Origin: Paulinella micropora
Taxonomy: Eukaryota; Cercozoa; Imbricatea; Euglyphida; Paulinellidae
Direction of reading: 5' to 3'
Length of the DNA stretch: 64,000 nt
Assembly (NCBI GenBank): GCA_019918135.1
Contig: WBZZ01000153.1
Coordinates: 1 to 64,000 of the forward strand
Part shown: positions 49,624-60,491 of the stretch, in pieces
Layout of the letters: each line of letters starts with the position of its first letter
How positions within the stretch are numbered: position 1 is the first letter of the stretch
The notes under the pieces: generated by a model
Database searches by the model: none
What the model was told of the DNA's origin: nothing
What the model saw: only the letters and a program-made list of their open reading frames with translations
Program-made: the position numbers and the translations under genes

Positions 49624-50649
49624 ATGGACCGTGTTCCGCCCCCCTGCGCACACGCGCGGCAGCCGCCGGCCGTGGCGCGGCCCTGGCAGAGCGGGGACCA
49701 CGTGGGTGAGTGGGTGCTGCACTCTCGGCTCGGCCGGGGGGGCTTCGCCGAGGTCTGGCTGGCGCACGCCCGGACGGGCGGGAGCCCCGTGGCCATCAAG
49801 ATCTTCACCCGGGAGAGCACACACCCTTCCACCTGTTCGCGCCGAGAGTACCTGATCCAGCGCGAGCTCTTGCTGGCCGTGCCCGCCAACGCTCTGCAGA
49901 CCCCGTGGGTCCTGGAGCACTTGCTGGTGCAAGGCAAGGGAGTGATTGTGATGGAGTACTATCCCCTCAAGTGGCGCAACGTGTACCTGCGGCGGGACGG
50001 GGGCGGGAACGCCGCGGAGGCGGTGGACAGCATCCTGCAGCTCGTCGGCGGCCTAGCGCACTTGCACCTGGCGGGCTACCTGCACCGGGACCTCAAGCCC
50101 GACAACCTAGTGCTCAGCCAGGACCGCCGGCGCTTGTGTCTGGTGGACTATGGCTTGGCGTCACGCCGGCACAGCCCCCCGGCCACCGCTAGCACCCCCC
50201 TGCCGCCCCTCGACGGAGCTCATTCTCAGTGGGGCACCTGCATCGTGGGCACCTGGACGTACATGAGCCCCCGCGCGCACGTGGCCGAGGCCTCGCACCC
50301 GGTCGATGACTTGTGGAGCGTAGAGTACATGCTAGCCGAGGTCCTGGCCGGGGCACGCCTGCCGTGGGCCGGCCCGCGCCAGCACAGAAAACACAGCAAA
50401 AACCAGTACGTGCTCCGGTCCAAGCAGAAGTGGGAGCAGGAGCTGACGGGGCCGGTGGCGGACTACCTGACCGCCTGCCGGCGCTGGTCCCGGAAGCCCT
50501 GGACGGAGCAGGGTGACTATGACGAGTTGTGCAGGTTAGTCAGACAAGCGCGGCCGGCCGGCCGCGGGCCGCGCGCCGCGCCGGCGCGACGCAAGAGCCA
50601 GCCGCCGGCGGGGAGCAGGGCGCCCCGGGGCGAGCCGGCCACCCGGTAG
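49624..50649 (+). CDS. Casein-kinase-1-like Ser/Thr protein kinase
   Basis: The intact 341-residue ORF starts MDRVPPPCAHARQPPAVARP. The kinase domain shows the Gly loop (LGRGGFAEVW), the VAIK lysine (SPVAIKIF), HRDLKPDNLVLS, and DYG in place of DFG (LCLVDYGLASR). It also has GTWTYMSPRAHVAEASHPVD then DLWSVEYMLAEVLAG.LPW. DYG, the replacement of APE, and the DD/DLWS...LPW pattern point to the CK1 group. All catalytic residues are present. The C-terminal tail is Arg/Pro-rich and disordered. Target proteins cannot be inferred. The gene has its own ATTAAA at 50,972. Confidence 0.82.
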   Translation: MDRVPPPCAHARQPPAVARPWQSGDHVGEWVLHSRLGRGGFAEVWLAHARTGGSPVAIKIFTRESTHPSTCSRREYLIQRELLLAVPANALQTPWVLEHLLVQGKGVIVMEYYPLKWRNVYLRRDGGGNAAEAVDSILQLVGGLAHLHLAGYLHRDLKPDNLVLSQDRRRLCLVDYGLASRRHSPPATASTPLPPLDGAHSQWGTCIVGTWTYMSPRAHVAEASHPVDDLWSVEYMLAEVLAGARLPWAGPRQHRKHSKNQYVLRSKQKWEQELTGPVADYLTACRRWSRKPWTEQGDYDELCRLVRQARPAGRGPRAAPARRKSQPPAGSRAPRGEPATR

Positions 50650-51079
50650 CGGCGGCGGGCCTGGCACGACGCCCGAGGAGCGGTTTTCTTCTCCTTCTTC
50701 TCTCTCTCCCCGCCCCCCCCTTCTCTGGACCCCCCCCCCCCCCTCTTGGCCCCCCCCTCTGGACGCCTCGGGCCCCTCGGTCCCCCCGGGCCCCTCGGCC
50801 CCTCGGCCCCTCGGGCCTCCTCCTCCCCTCGGGTCTCCTCCCCTCGGCTCCCCCCCCGGGCCCCTCGGGCCTCCTCCCCCCTCCCCTCGGACTCCCCCCC
50901 CCCCCCTCGGCCTCCTCCCTTCCCCCGTGCTGTCCCGGCCCGAGGGGAGGCCCGCCGCGGCTGGGGTGGTTATTAAAAGCACTTACTCTGCTACGCTGTG
51001 ACGCCCGGCCCAGAGCCCGGGAGTGAAACTGACGGGGCAGAGAGCTAGAGAGAGAAAAAGTCAGTCGCCAGCCTCGACC
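50650..51079. other. C-rich 3'/5' intergenic region
   Basis: After the kinase, a long CCTCGGGCC/CCCTCGG-type C-rich tandem tract (about 50,710-50,930) precedes the ATTAAA at 50,972-50,977. The 5' leader of the HYR gene begins about 51,010. No gene is supported. Confidence 0.45.
50972..50977 (+). terminator. ATTAAA poly(A) signal
   Basis: 323 bp after the kinase stop, in GGTTATTAAAAGC. Confidence 0.45.
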
Positions 51080-54000
51080 ATGCTCAGCGCGCTCGTCTGG
51101 GCGCTGCTGGCGGCGCCGGCCCGGTCGGCCTGCGCCCTGGAGAACGGCACGGTCCTCAACTGGAAGGCCCGGATCCTGCTGGCGGATTCGGGGCTCGGCT
51201 CCTACGGGGGCTCGCCCGCCATCACGCTCAACATTGAGACGCCGGCCTCCTTTACCAGCGCCGGCTCGCCCTTGTTCCGGGCCCCCGCGCACTGCGGACC
51301 CGGGGAACTGCCGCACGCCGCGCACGGGCGCAGCGGCGACGACTGCTGGGACCGCAACCTGGTGTTCCTGCACTACACGAGCGACTGCGCCTTCACGGTC
51401 GTCGACGAGGGGCGGGACCGGGTGCGGCTGTCGGGCACGGTGCAGGCCAACGCCTCGCGCGTGGTGAACTGGTTCGGCCTGGACTTTACCCAGACCTTCC
51501 AGTTCCCGCTCAGCTTCACGGCGCGCTTCGCGACCACGGTCGTGCTGAATTCCACGACCACGGCGCTCATCAACAACACCAACGACTGTTACCTGACGTC
51601 GCACTGCTACGGCTTCGAGTGCGTGCTGGTGCAGCAGCGCCGGCGCGGCCTGCTGCAGGTCGCGACGGGCGGCCAGGGCGTGAACTTCTGCAACTGCAGC
51701 ACGGTGGACCCCCACGGCGTGCCGGGGGTGTGCACGGGCGTGGTGCACGCCGACGCCAACTGCGGCACCGACACGGCGGCGCCCATCAGCCGCAACTGCC
51801 CGCACACGGACCTGGTGATCGACCTGCGCGACCACGCGGCGCGCCTGTCGCGGGCCACGCTCGGGGGCCGTACGGCCCCCCCGGCTACACGGTGCCGTCG
51901 TGGTGCGACTGCACGTCGCCGCTGTCGCCGGAGCTGTACCAGGTGACGCAGGTGTACCGGGCCATCACGCCGCCCGCCGGCCCGCGCCAGGAGGTCCTGC
52001 TAGGCGTGCCGGGCAACGCGAGCTTCGTGTACGACCACGCGATCGCGAGCTACGTGTTTGGCGCCAAGGGCGCGTGGCGCGTCGAGTACCTGGTGCACGA
52101 CATCGCGGGCAACGTGGCCAACTGCAGCTTCTGGGTGCGCGTCGTGGACAGCTCGCCGCCGGACCTGGCCGCGCACCCGCTGTGCCAGGGGGGCCGCACG
52201 CTGCGCGTCCGCGGCCAGAACTCGGAGCCGTACCTGGACCCCGTGCTGCAGGCCGGCGGCAACCTGAGCGCCGTGCTGCGGGCGCAGTGGGCCGCCGACG
52301 GCTTCGAGGACAACAACCTGCGGCTGCTGCAGTCCTTCTCCGACGACCTGTGCGCGCACACCTACGACAACGTCGACAACGGCAGCACGCACTGCGCGCG
52401 CTACTCGTACGCGGCGCAGTTTGCGCCGCTGCTGCAGAACTTCACGTCCGCCTTCGGCGGCGGCGACGCCGTGCGGCCCTGGCTGCCGGACGGGGTGTAC
52501 GCGGTGGCGGCCGACGTGACGGACGAGGCGGGCAACGTGGCGTGGTGCAACTTCAGCGTGAGCGTCGACAACGTGCCGCCGGCGCTCGACTGCGCGGGCG
52601 GGCCGGGCCGCGCCTACCGCGGGGACGAGGTGGCGGCCGACGTGCTGTACCGGCACGGCGTGGCCCAGGCCTCGTACCCCGGGACGCGCGTCGACTCGTG
52701 GCTGGTGCTGCTGGAGCCCGAGGCGGTGCTGGGCGCCAGCGGCTACACGACGCCGCTCACGTCGGCGCAGCTGCGGTACGCGTCGGCCGAGGCCGCGACG
52801 GCGCACGACTTTTTGCGCGTGGTGCAGCGCACGCAGCCCGGCCGCGGCGCCTGCCCGGGGTCGGCGGAGGAGTGGCTGGCGGGCGACTCCGTGTCCACGC
52901 CCGGGGGGACGTGCGTGCAGCTGCCGGTGTACGCCGGCCACTGGTACCAGGTGGTGCCGGAGGTGAACGGGTCACAGAGCTACGGCGCGACGGTGGTGAC
53001 GATCAGGGGCCCCGCGGGCTGCAACGGCACGGCGCCGGACGAGCTGCGCTCCGACCACCTCGGCGCCGTGTCGGCCGGCTGCTACCCGACCGAGAACGGC
53101 AACGCGACCTTCTGCGTCGCGCCCGCGGGCGCCGGGTACGCGGCCTGGGGCTACTGGGTGTGGCTGTGGGGTTGCGACCTGGGCTACGCGCTGGCGGCGC
53201 GGGACCTGTACGCGACCCACGCGGCCGCGGCGGGCGCGGGCGGCGTGGCGGGCGGCGGGCTGGCGGCGGCGGAGGCCGACTCGCTGCGCCTGCGCGCGCT
53301 GTTCGAGGCGAACGCGGGCTTCGGCTCGCTCCGGCCGCTGCCGTACGGCTGGTCGCTGCGCGTGGGCTACGCGGCCTACGACGACCACGGCAACGTGGCC
53401 GCGTGCCTCGTGGACTACGAGGTGCGCGACCCGCAGCCGGTGCTGACGGCGGGCGAGGCCCAGGTGCGGTACGAGCTGCCGCCGGACTTTTGGGACGGGG
53501 GCGAGCTGCTGGCCACGCACGAGGAGGCCGCGCTGCGCCGCTCGCTCGTGGTGCGGCCGCAGGACCTGTGGCTGTGGGCCGACTACGCCGTCGAGGACCA
53601 CGAGGCGCTGCTGTACACGTTCGAGTGGACGTCCACGTACACGGGCACCTTCTGCGGGCTGGCGGCCACGGCCACGTACACGGGCGGGGCCGAGTTTGTG
53701 CTGGACGCCGAGCCCGTGCACGGCCGCGCGCCGCCGCCGGCCACGACCACGGTCGTGCCGGCCAACACGGCCACGGCCGAGTTCGCGGACGGCGTGTCGG
53801 CCGGCGAGCTGGCGGGGCCCGCGTCACCGCCGGACCCGGCGCTGTCGTGGCTGCAGCGGCGCCGCCAAGTGCAGCAGGGCGGCGGCGGCGCGCTGCAGTA
53901 CCAGTGCCTGGACGCGTACGAGGGTTTTTATGCGGCCAGCACCAACCAGACCCTCGTCAACGGCACCACCACGTACACGCGCACGCTGGCGGGCCGCGCC

Positions 54001-57000
54001 ACCGACTGGCTGTACCTGTACCCGGGCGTGACGCACGTGACGCTCACGGTGTCGGACGCGGGCTTCTGGCAGTACAACCTGAGCGCGCGGCCGCCCACGC
54101 CCACGCTGTCGGCGCCCGTGCCGCAGCAGCTGGTGCTGGCGCTCACGGTGGTGGACGTGACGCCGCCCGTGTTCCTGGACTGCCAGGGGGGTGTGGCAGG
54201 GCGGCGCGCGGACCGAGGTCAGCATCCCCGTCGGCTCGGCGCAGTTCTGGCTCCACACGGGCAGCGACGAGCTGTGGCCGGACTTTGGGCTGCGGCGCGT
54301 GCGCGACAACGCGGTCCTCAACGCCGACCTGGCGACGACGGGCCCGCGCGAGTACCTCAGCGTGTCGCCGAGCTACGGCTTCGGCCAGTGGCTGTCGTAC
54401 GGCGAGCACAACGTGACGTACACGGCCGTGGACCCGTCCGGCAACTGGGCGGTGTGCACGCGCCGCCTGTTCGTGAACGACATCCAGGCGCCGTCGCTGA
54501 GCTGCGGCGCCAACGGCCACCTGGGCCCCGTGCCGAACGGCAACGCCAGCGCCAGCTACCTGGTGCCATGGACCCCGGCCTGTGCGGCGTGCGGCCGACC
54601 ACGGCCGACGGCTTCGGCGTCAACTACACCAGCTCGGACGTGCAGGGCCCCGTGCAGGTCGTGGTCGAGTGCACCGGCGACGGGGAGGCGCGCCGCCGCC
54701 TGGCGCAGCTCGGCGTGGGACGGGCAGCGGCGGCGGCGCCCTGTCGCTGGCCGTGCAGTGCGTGGCCGTCGCCACGGACCAGGCGGGCCACAACGCCAGC
54801 TGCCTCGTCAGCTACTACGCCCAGGACCGCGAGCCGCCCGTCGTGCACTGCCAGCCGGCCTGCACGGTGCAGCTGCGCACCGTGGCGGGCTTCGCGGGCT
54901 GCTTTGCGCCCCCGACCGACAACTGCGCCTACAACGACACGAGCTACGCGCCCGACCCGGCCGCCATCGCGTGGCTGAGCTTTGCCGACTCGCCCTTCAC
55001 GCTGTACTCGACGGGCTCGGACAACAGCCCGTACTCGCCCGTGTCGGCCACGTGCGAGACCGTCGTCACGCTGTCCGGCTACTGCGGTGACGCCTGCTGG
55101 ACTTTTACGGGGCGCACGGCCCCGCCGAGGCCTGCGAGCTGAACCCGCACCCCGAGAGCCCGGCTGCGCGTCCGACTGCACGTGCGGCGCCGGCTACGTG
55201 CCCGACCCGCAGGGCGGCTGCCTGCGGGCCTGCGCGGCGGGCGCCACGTGCACGCTCGACACCAGCCAGCTGCAGGGGACGCAGTGCGCGGCGGGCGCCG
55301 TCACCCTGTCGCTGCCGGGCTCGCCGGCACGGCGTGGACGGTGGACGCGCTCAAGCCCGACTTCACGGCCGTGCGGGGCCCCGCGTACACCGACTTCTAC
55401 GTGGTGCCCAACGGCTCGGCACGCGGCACGTGAGCTACCGCCACTGGGAGCGCAACACCAGCAGCTCGCCCTACGTGCGCTTCAACGCCACGCAGGTGCA
55501 GCGGGCGCTGCTGTTCCCGGACGAGCAGCTCGTGTTCGAGTGGTACCTGACGACGAACGTGGTGCAGGACGTGGCCGACCCCGCGCGGTGGTTGCAGCTG
55601 CGCGTGTGCGCCTGCGACTTCCAGAACGCCAGCCAGCAGCTGGCGGCCTTTGTGCTGGCGGCCGACAACCGCACGCTGGCGCAGACGAACGCGTACTGCG
55701 CGGGCGGCGAGACCACCTACGACCCGGCCACGTCGTGCTGGACCTTTACGGTGTGCCGCACGGGCGTGGTGGTGCTGGGCGTGCCGGCGTCGGCCGCCGG
55801 CAACCTGCTGCAGTGCCTGGACACGAGCACCATTGTCGTGAACAACGGCGCCAGCGCCTGCAGCTGGGCGCCGGCGGCCTGGACGCTCGTGGGCGGGCGC
55901 GTGCAGCTCAACCCCTGCACCACGTTCGCCGACCTGCGGCTCGTGTCCACGGGCGTGCCCACGGCGTTGTGGCTGAACGAGACCAGCCTGGCGGAGGGCC
56001 ACTTCTTGGCGGCGCGGACCACGAGCGTCACGGTGCGCGCGGTGGGCGACGGGAACTTCACGGACCCCGGCTGCACCTGGCTCGTGACGGCGCTGGACGT
56101 GGTGCCGCCCGTCGTCACGTGCGCGCTCGCCAACACGAGCAACGCGACGGGGCCCACGGCCACGTACGGCAACGACCCGGGCCGCAACTACTCGGTGCTG
56201 GCCGGCTACCGCCGGCGCCTGTTGGTGGACGAGACGGACGCGTCGCGCGAGATCGGCTTCGACCCCGCGCTGCTGGCCGCCACGCTGCAGCTGCAGCTGT
56301 ACGACGCGAGCGACGCGGTCCGCTTCTACGTGGGCACCACGACGCTGGTGTTTGCGGAGCCCGACTCGAGCGGCAACCCGCCGGTGCCGTGCGTGCTGTA
56401 CGTCGAGGTGCGCGACGTGGACGCGCCCGTACTCACGTGCCCGGACCTGACGGTGAACACGCTGCCGGGCCTCAGGTACTGGAGCGGCACGTCCCCCAAC
56501 GTGACGGTGACCGACAACTTCGACGCGACCGTGGTCACCACGTACGCGCTGGCCGACCCGCTCGCGTACACGGGGCCGGACGCCTTTCACACGCTGGTGC
56601 GCACGTACACGGACACGTACGGCAACACGGGGTCGTGCCAGTTCGACGTGCGGGTGCTGGACGACCAGGCGCCTGTCTTCACGGTGTGCCCCGCCGGGCA
56701 GGTGCAGAACATCAGCGTGGGCACGGCGGGCTACGACCTGGACCTGACTGCGTGGTACGCGGCGACCGACAACTCGGACCCGGCGCTGAGCTTCACGTAC
56801 GAGGTGCTGGTGGGCCAGAACTACACCAACTACACGCAGACGCTGCCGCTGCTGCAGATCTCGCGCGTGCCGTACGAGCTCACGGCGCGCATCACGGCGT
56901 ACGACGACCACTCGGGCCTGTCGACGCAGTGCACGCTGCGCTTGGCGCTGCTGGACGCCTCGGCGCCCGTGCTGGCGTGCCCCGCGCCCACCACGGACCT

Positions 57001-60000
57001 GCGGCTGAGCGAGTACTACTCGTACGACCGCGACCTGGCCTGGGACGCCACCGCCGGCCACTGGTCCTTTGGCGACCAGGTCCAGGTGCAGGCGAGCCTG
57101 GCCGCGCCCATCGTGCTGCCGGGCGTGTGCGCCGTGGACGGCGGCGCGGCCGCGAACCCGTTCGCGCCGTGCCCGAACTGCACCGACAACCACTTTGGCG
57201 GCTGCGCGGGGCTGACGCTGCAGCCCGTGCTGTCGGCCGGGCTCGAGGCCGCCGGCTACCTGGTGCCCGTGGCCCTGCCGAGCAACGGCCGACGCACACG
57301 GCCGGGGCCTGGGACTACAACCAGGTGCAGGGCTAGAGCTCGGCGCTGGACGGGCCCGTCACGACGCTCCACGTGCTGCAGTCGCGCTACGCCGCCGACG
57401 CCGACACCAACATCTCGCACCGCGCGCGCCATTACTACCCCGGGCTGGACCTGAACGTGCTGTGGCCGCAGCTCGTGCCGCCGAGCGCGGGCGAGCCGCC
57501 GTACCTGCCCTTCTACGCGCGGGACCAGGTGGCGCTCGCGTCCGCCAGCATCAACAACCAGACGCTGAGGCCGGCGGACTGGGCCGCGATCGCGGCGGCC
57601 TTCAACACGCACGCGTTCCGCGCGGGGCTCGCCACGGTGCCGCAGAACGCGACCGCGACGCCGGCCACGGTGGTGGACCTGGTCTTCCAGGAGGCGCAGG
57701 GGCTCGTGGCCTACTGAACCGGCCGGGGCCAGCGCACCACGGTGGCGGCCGAGCTCAACCAGCTCGCGTACCGGCTGGCCGAGATCGCGTACTGGCAGCA
57801 GCAGGAGCTGCGGCTCGGCACCAACGCCTTCACGGGCCGCTTCGTCGACGAGAGCGGCAACGAGGTGATATTTACTTTCCTCTGCAACCTGCAGGACTCG
57901 CAGCCGCCCGTCTTCTACGACTGCCCGGCGTCCGAGTTTGTGCGCTACACGAGCACGTGCGACACGCTCGACAACTTCACGGACCGCTGCACGTTTGCGG
58001 ACGTGGACCTGCACTTTGGCGACGACCTGTACCTGAGCGCCACGTACGGCGGCGGCCGCAATGGCTCCGAGGTCGTGAGCCCGGGCAGCACCCCGCGGCT
58101 CACGACGAAGCCGGCGAACTGGAACAGCGGCACGCGCAGCCACTCCTGCAGCTTCTGCAGGCCGCCCCGGCCGCCGCCACCGTCGGGCCGGGCCCCGGGC
58201 TCCGCGGGGCCGGCGGGGGCCGGCGGCGACCCCGGGCCGGCCACGATGTACAGCTCGAAGAACTCGGTCTGGCCCACGTCCGACAGCGCATCCGCGTTCT
58301 GCAGCACGGAGCGCCGGCGGGGGGGGGCGGCGGGCGCCGCCTCCGGTTGCTGCATGCGCGCTAGCAGGGCCTGCGGGTCGTCCCACAGCCGGCGCTCCAC
58401 GAGCTCGCGCGTCCACTGCCCGGGCTGGGTGCCCGGCCGGACCGGCTGCTGCAGGTGGCGGCGGCGGCGCCCGGCGCTGGGGGCGAGCTGGTACGCGACG
58501 GCGGCGCGGAACGAGACCTGGACGCCGATGGATGTCTCGTTGTAGTCGGGCACGCTCAGGTTGGCGCAGAAGGCCACGAGGTTGCTGGGCGTCTGCGTCG
58601 TGTTGAGCACGTCCAGCTCGCTCACGGTGTAGCTCTGGTTGTTGAGCGTGAAGACCACCGAGCCCGCGCTGGGGTCGAGCGCCACGTCCTCCACCACCAG
58701 GCCCGAGTCCGACAGCACGTAGCCGATGAAGCACAGGCGCACCCGCCCCGTGGACTGGTTGGAGGCGGCGTAGAAGACCGTGGTGGCCACGATGTCGCCG
58801 CCCCGCACCTGCTGGTAGTCGGCGAGGCTCGCGAGCAGGGCGCGCGCGTACGACTCGTTCACGGGCACGATGCCGCCGTTGAGGCTGTTGCTGGCCAGCT
58901 CCAGGGAGCAGAACTCCTGTGCCACGAACGACAGCTCCACCTCCTGCCACGCCCGCGTCGTGCAGCCGCCGTCGATGTCGCTCAGGGCCTGCGTCATGTG
59001 CGCGCAGTCCAGGTCGTGCGGCACGAGCAGCGTCGTCTGCACGGGGTCGCACGCGTCGATGCTAAAGGTCGCGACGTAGCGCTGGAAGCAGCGGCCGCCG
59101 TACTGCGCCAGGCGCCCGGCCGGGTCGGCGCCGCAGTTCTGGTCCGCCGCCGCGCCCCGGGCCACGGCGGCCTGGCTGACGTTGCCGCTCAGCGTCAGGC
59201 AGTGGGAGCCGTTGTAGCTGCTGACGTACGGGAAGTTGGTGGCCAGCACGTAGTCGACGGTGTCCGTGAAGTGCGTCGTCGAGTTGCCGACGCGCGCCAC
59301 CGTGTAGCTCAGCACCAGCGACGCGAGCCGCGGCGCGGCGTAGGCGGGCAGCACCTCGAACGTGTACGTGCAGCGCTCCGGCTGTACGTTGGGGGCCAGC
59401 GCCTGGTCCGCCACCTGGAAGCTCACCGTGTGCACGCCGGGCGCGAAGGCCCAGCCCGCGTGGAACGCCTCGTCCGTGCCGTACGCGCTCTGCACTACGC
59501 CCGCGCCGGCCCGCGCCACCGTCACGTTGGTCGTCAGCGACGCCGGCCACACGTTGTCGACGGCGAGCCCCGCCAGGCCCGTGTAGAAGCTGTTGGTCGG
59601 CAGCGTCGTCTGCGCCTGGCCCGGCTGCGGGATGCACACCGTGCGGTCGTTCCAGCCGGGCTGCAGCGCGGGCGGGCAGTCCACGAAGCGCGGCGGCGTG
59701 TCGTCCACGGCGCGGAAGCTGAGGCTGCACGTGCGCACGTTGCCCGCCTCATCGTTCACCATCAGCGACTGTGGCAGCGTGGTGTCGGCGTCCACCGTAG
59801 GGGCCGCTGCCCGGTGCGTACCACGACGAGGCGGACGTAGGGGCCGAGGAAGCGCTCGGGGACGACAGCGAGGCCGACGAAGGCACGCTCAGCCACCGCC
59901 ACCAGTCGCTGCCGGGCGAGTTCGACCACGAGGCCTCCCCGGGCCCGGCCCCGCAGGACAGGCTCCTGCTAGACACGTCCTCGTCCTGGCAGGACCTCGT

Positions 60001-60043
60001 CAGTGGGGGCGACCGCCACGACACGCGGGTCACGCTGCCCTAG
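51080..60043 (+). CDS. Giant secreted/surface HYR-repeat glycoprotein (frameshifted, internal inversion)
   Basis: The ATG at 51,080 (ACCATGC context) gives a signal peptide MLSALVWALLAAPARSACAL. The ectodomain is long, rich in N-x-S/T sites and Cys, with many HYR-like units: a DEAGNVAWCNFSVSVDNVPP type strand, then PPALDC, TPPVFLDC, PPVVHC, PPVVTC, APVLTCPD, APVFTVCP, APVLACP, PPVFYDCP. At least eight frame changes (near 51,870, 54,190, 54,570, 54,705, 55,100, 55,320, 55,425, 57,290), a TAG (57,334) and a TGA (57,715) interrupt it. At about 58,085 the plus-strand frame ends. The next part lies on the minus strand to about 59,800, after which an acidic tail (YHDEADVGAEEALGDDSEAD) finishes on the plus strand at 60,043. 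An adhesin or envelope glycoprotein is likely. Confidence 0.65.
58072..58106. repeat. Inverted repeat at the inversion breakpoint
   Basis: GTCGTGAGCC and its exact complement GGCTCACGAC are separated by 15 nt that can extend the stem (CGGG/CCCG). It sits where the plus-strand HYR frame ends. Confidence 0.75.
58086..59800 (-). other. Inverted segment of the HYR gene
   Basis: The minus strand is open from about 59,800 to 58,090 and encodes HYR-type sequence (SLMVNDEAGNVRTCSLSFRA, DDTPPRFVDCPPALQPG), further glycosylated domains and a RRRRHLQQPV/PPRRRSVLQ basic, possibly furin-like region. It has no ATG or signal peptide of its own. Its content is what is missing between the plus-strand part and the acidic tail. 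Confidence 0.65.
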
Positions 60044-60491
60044 CTTCGGCCGGGAGCGCGCTGGACCACGGGCGGCAAGCCGCCGGGTGAGGAGGTTAGG
60101 CAGGGTAGACAGGTGAGGTGGGGGTGGAATTGTGTGTGTGTGTGTGTACGGAACCGGCCAGTCTGAATAAAGCAAGCAAGCAAGCAAGCAAGCAAGACTG
60201 AGCAGGGTTGACTGGTGTGGGGCTGCCCCCCCCTCGAGCCTTCCGGCAGGCAGCCGGTGCCGGCCGGAGACGACCCTCCTCCTGCGCTCTGGGCCCGCCC
60301 GTGCGTGTGCGACGGGCGGTTAGTACCCCCCCCCCCCCCGCCCCCCCCCCCTTTCCTTCCCCCACCCCGGCGGCCCTCCCCCTCTCCGCCCGGGCCGGCT
60401 GGCTCAGCTCTGGCGTGCGCGGCGGTGACACAGCCCTAAAGTGAGCTACTAGCCCTCTTCCGCCAGGCCCCGCTAGCCGGTCGTCCGCCCC
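60044..60491. other. 3' region of the HYR gene with microsatellites, then promoter of the F-box/LRR gene
   Basis: It contains a (TG)n run at 60,131-60,147, AATAAA at 60,166-60,171, a (CAAG)6 run at 60,173-60,196 and C runs near 60,327-60,351. No gene is supported. Confidence 0.55.
60166..60171 (+). terminator. AATAAA poly(A) signal followed by a CAAG microsatellite
   Basis: 123 bp after the acidic-tail stop at 60,043, which supports that tail as the true 3' end of the HYR gene. Confidence 0.6.

Noticed and set aside
51900..54416. 838-residue Ala/Arg/Gly-rich ORF overlapping the HYR gene
   Set aside because: Shadow frame of a very GC-rich gene; no domains, while the overlapping frame has signal peptide and HYR motifs.
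55397..57193. 598-residue minus-strand ORF of Val/Arg/His composition
   Set aside because: Antisense shadow of the HYR gene, with typical reverse-complement composition.
57256..59052. Minus-strand Arg/Ala/Gly-rich ORF near the inversion
   Set aside because: It is a different frame from the HYR-encoding minus-strand frame and lacks its Cys and glycosylation motifs.
60131..60196. Telomere-like repeat
   Set aside because: TG and CAAG runs are short microsatellites at a 3' UTR, not a telomeric unit.
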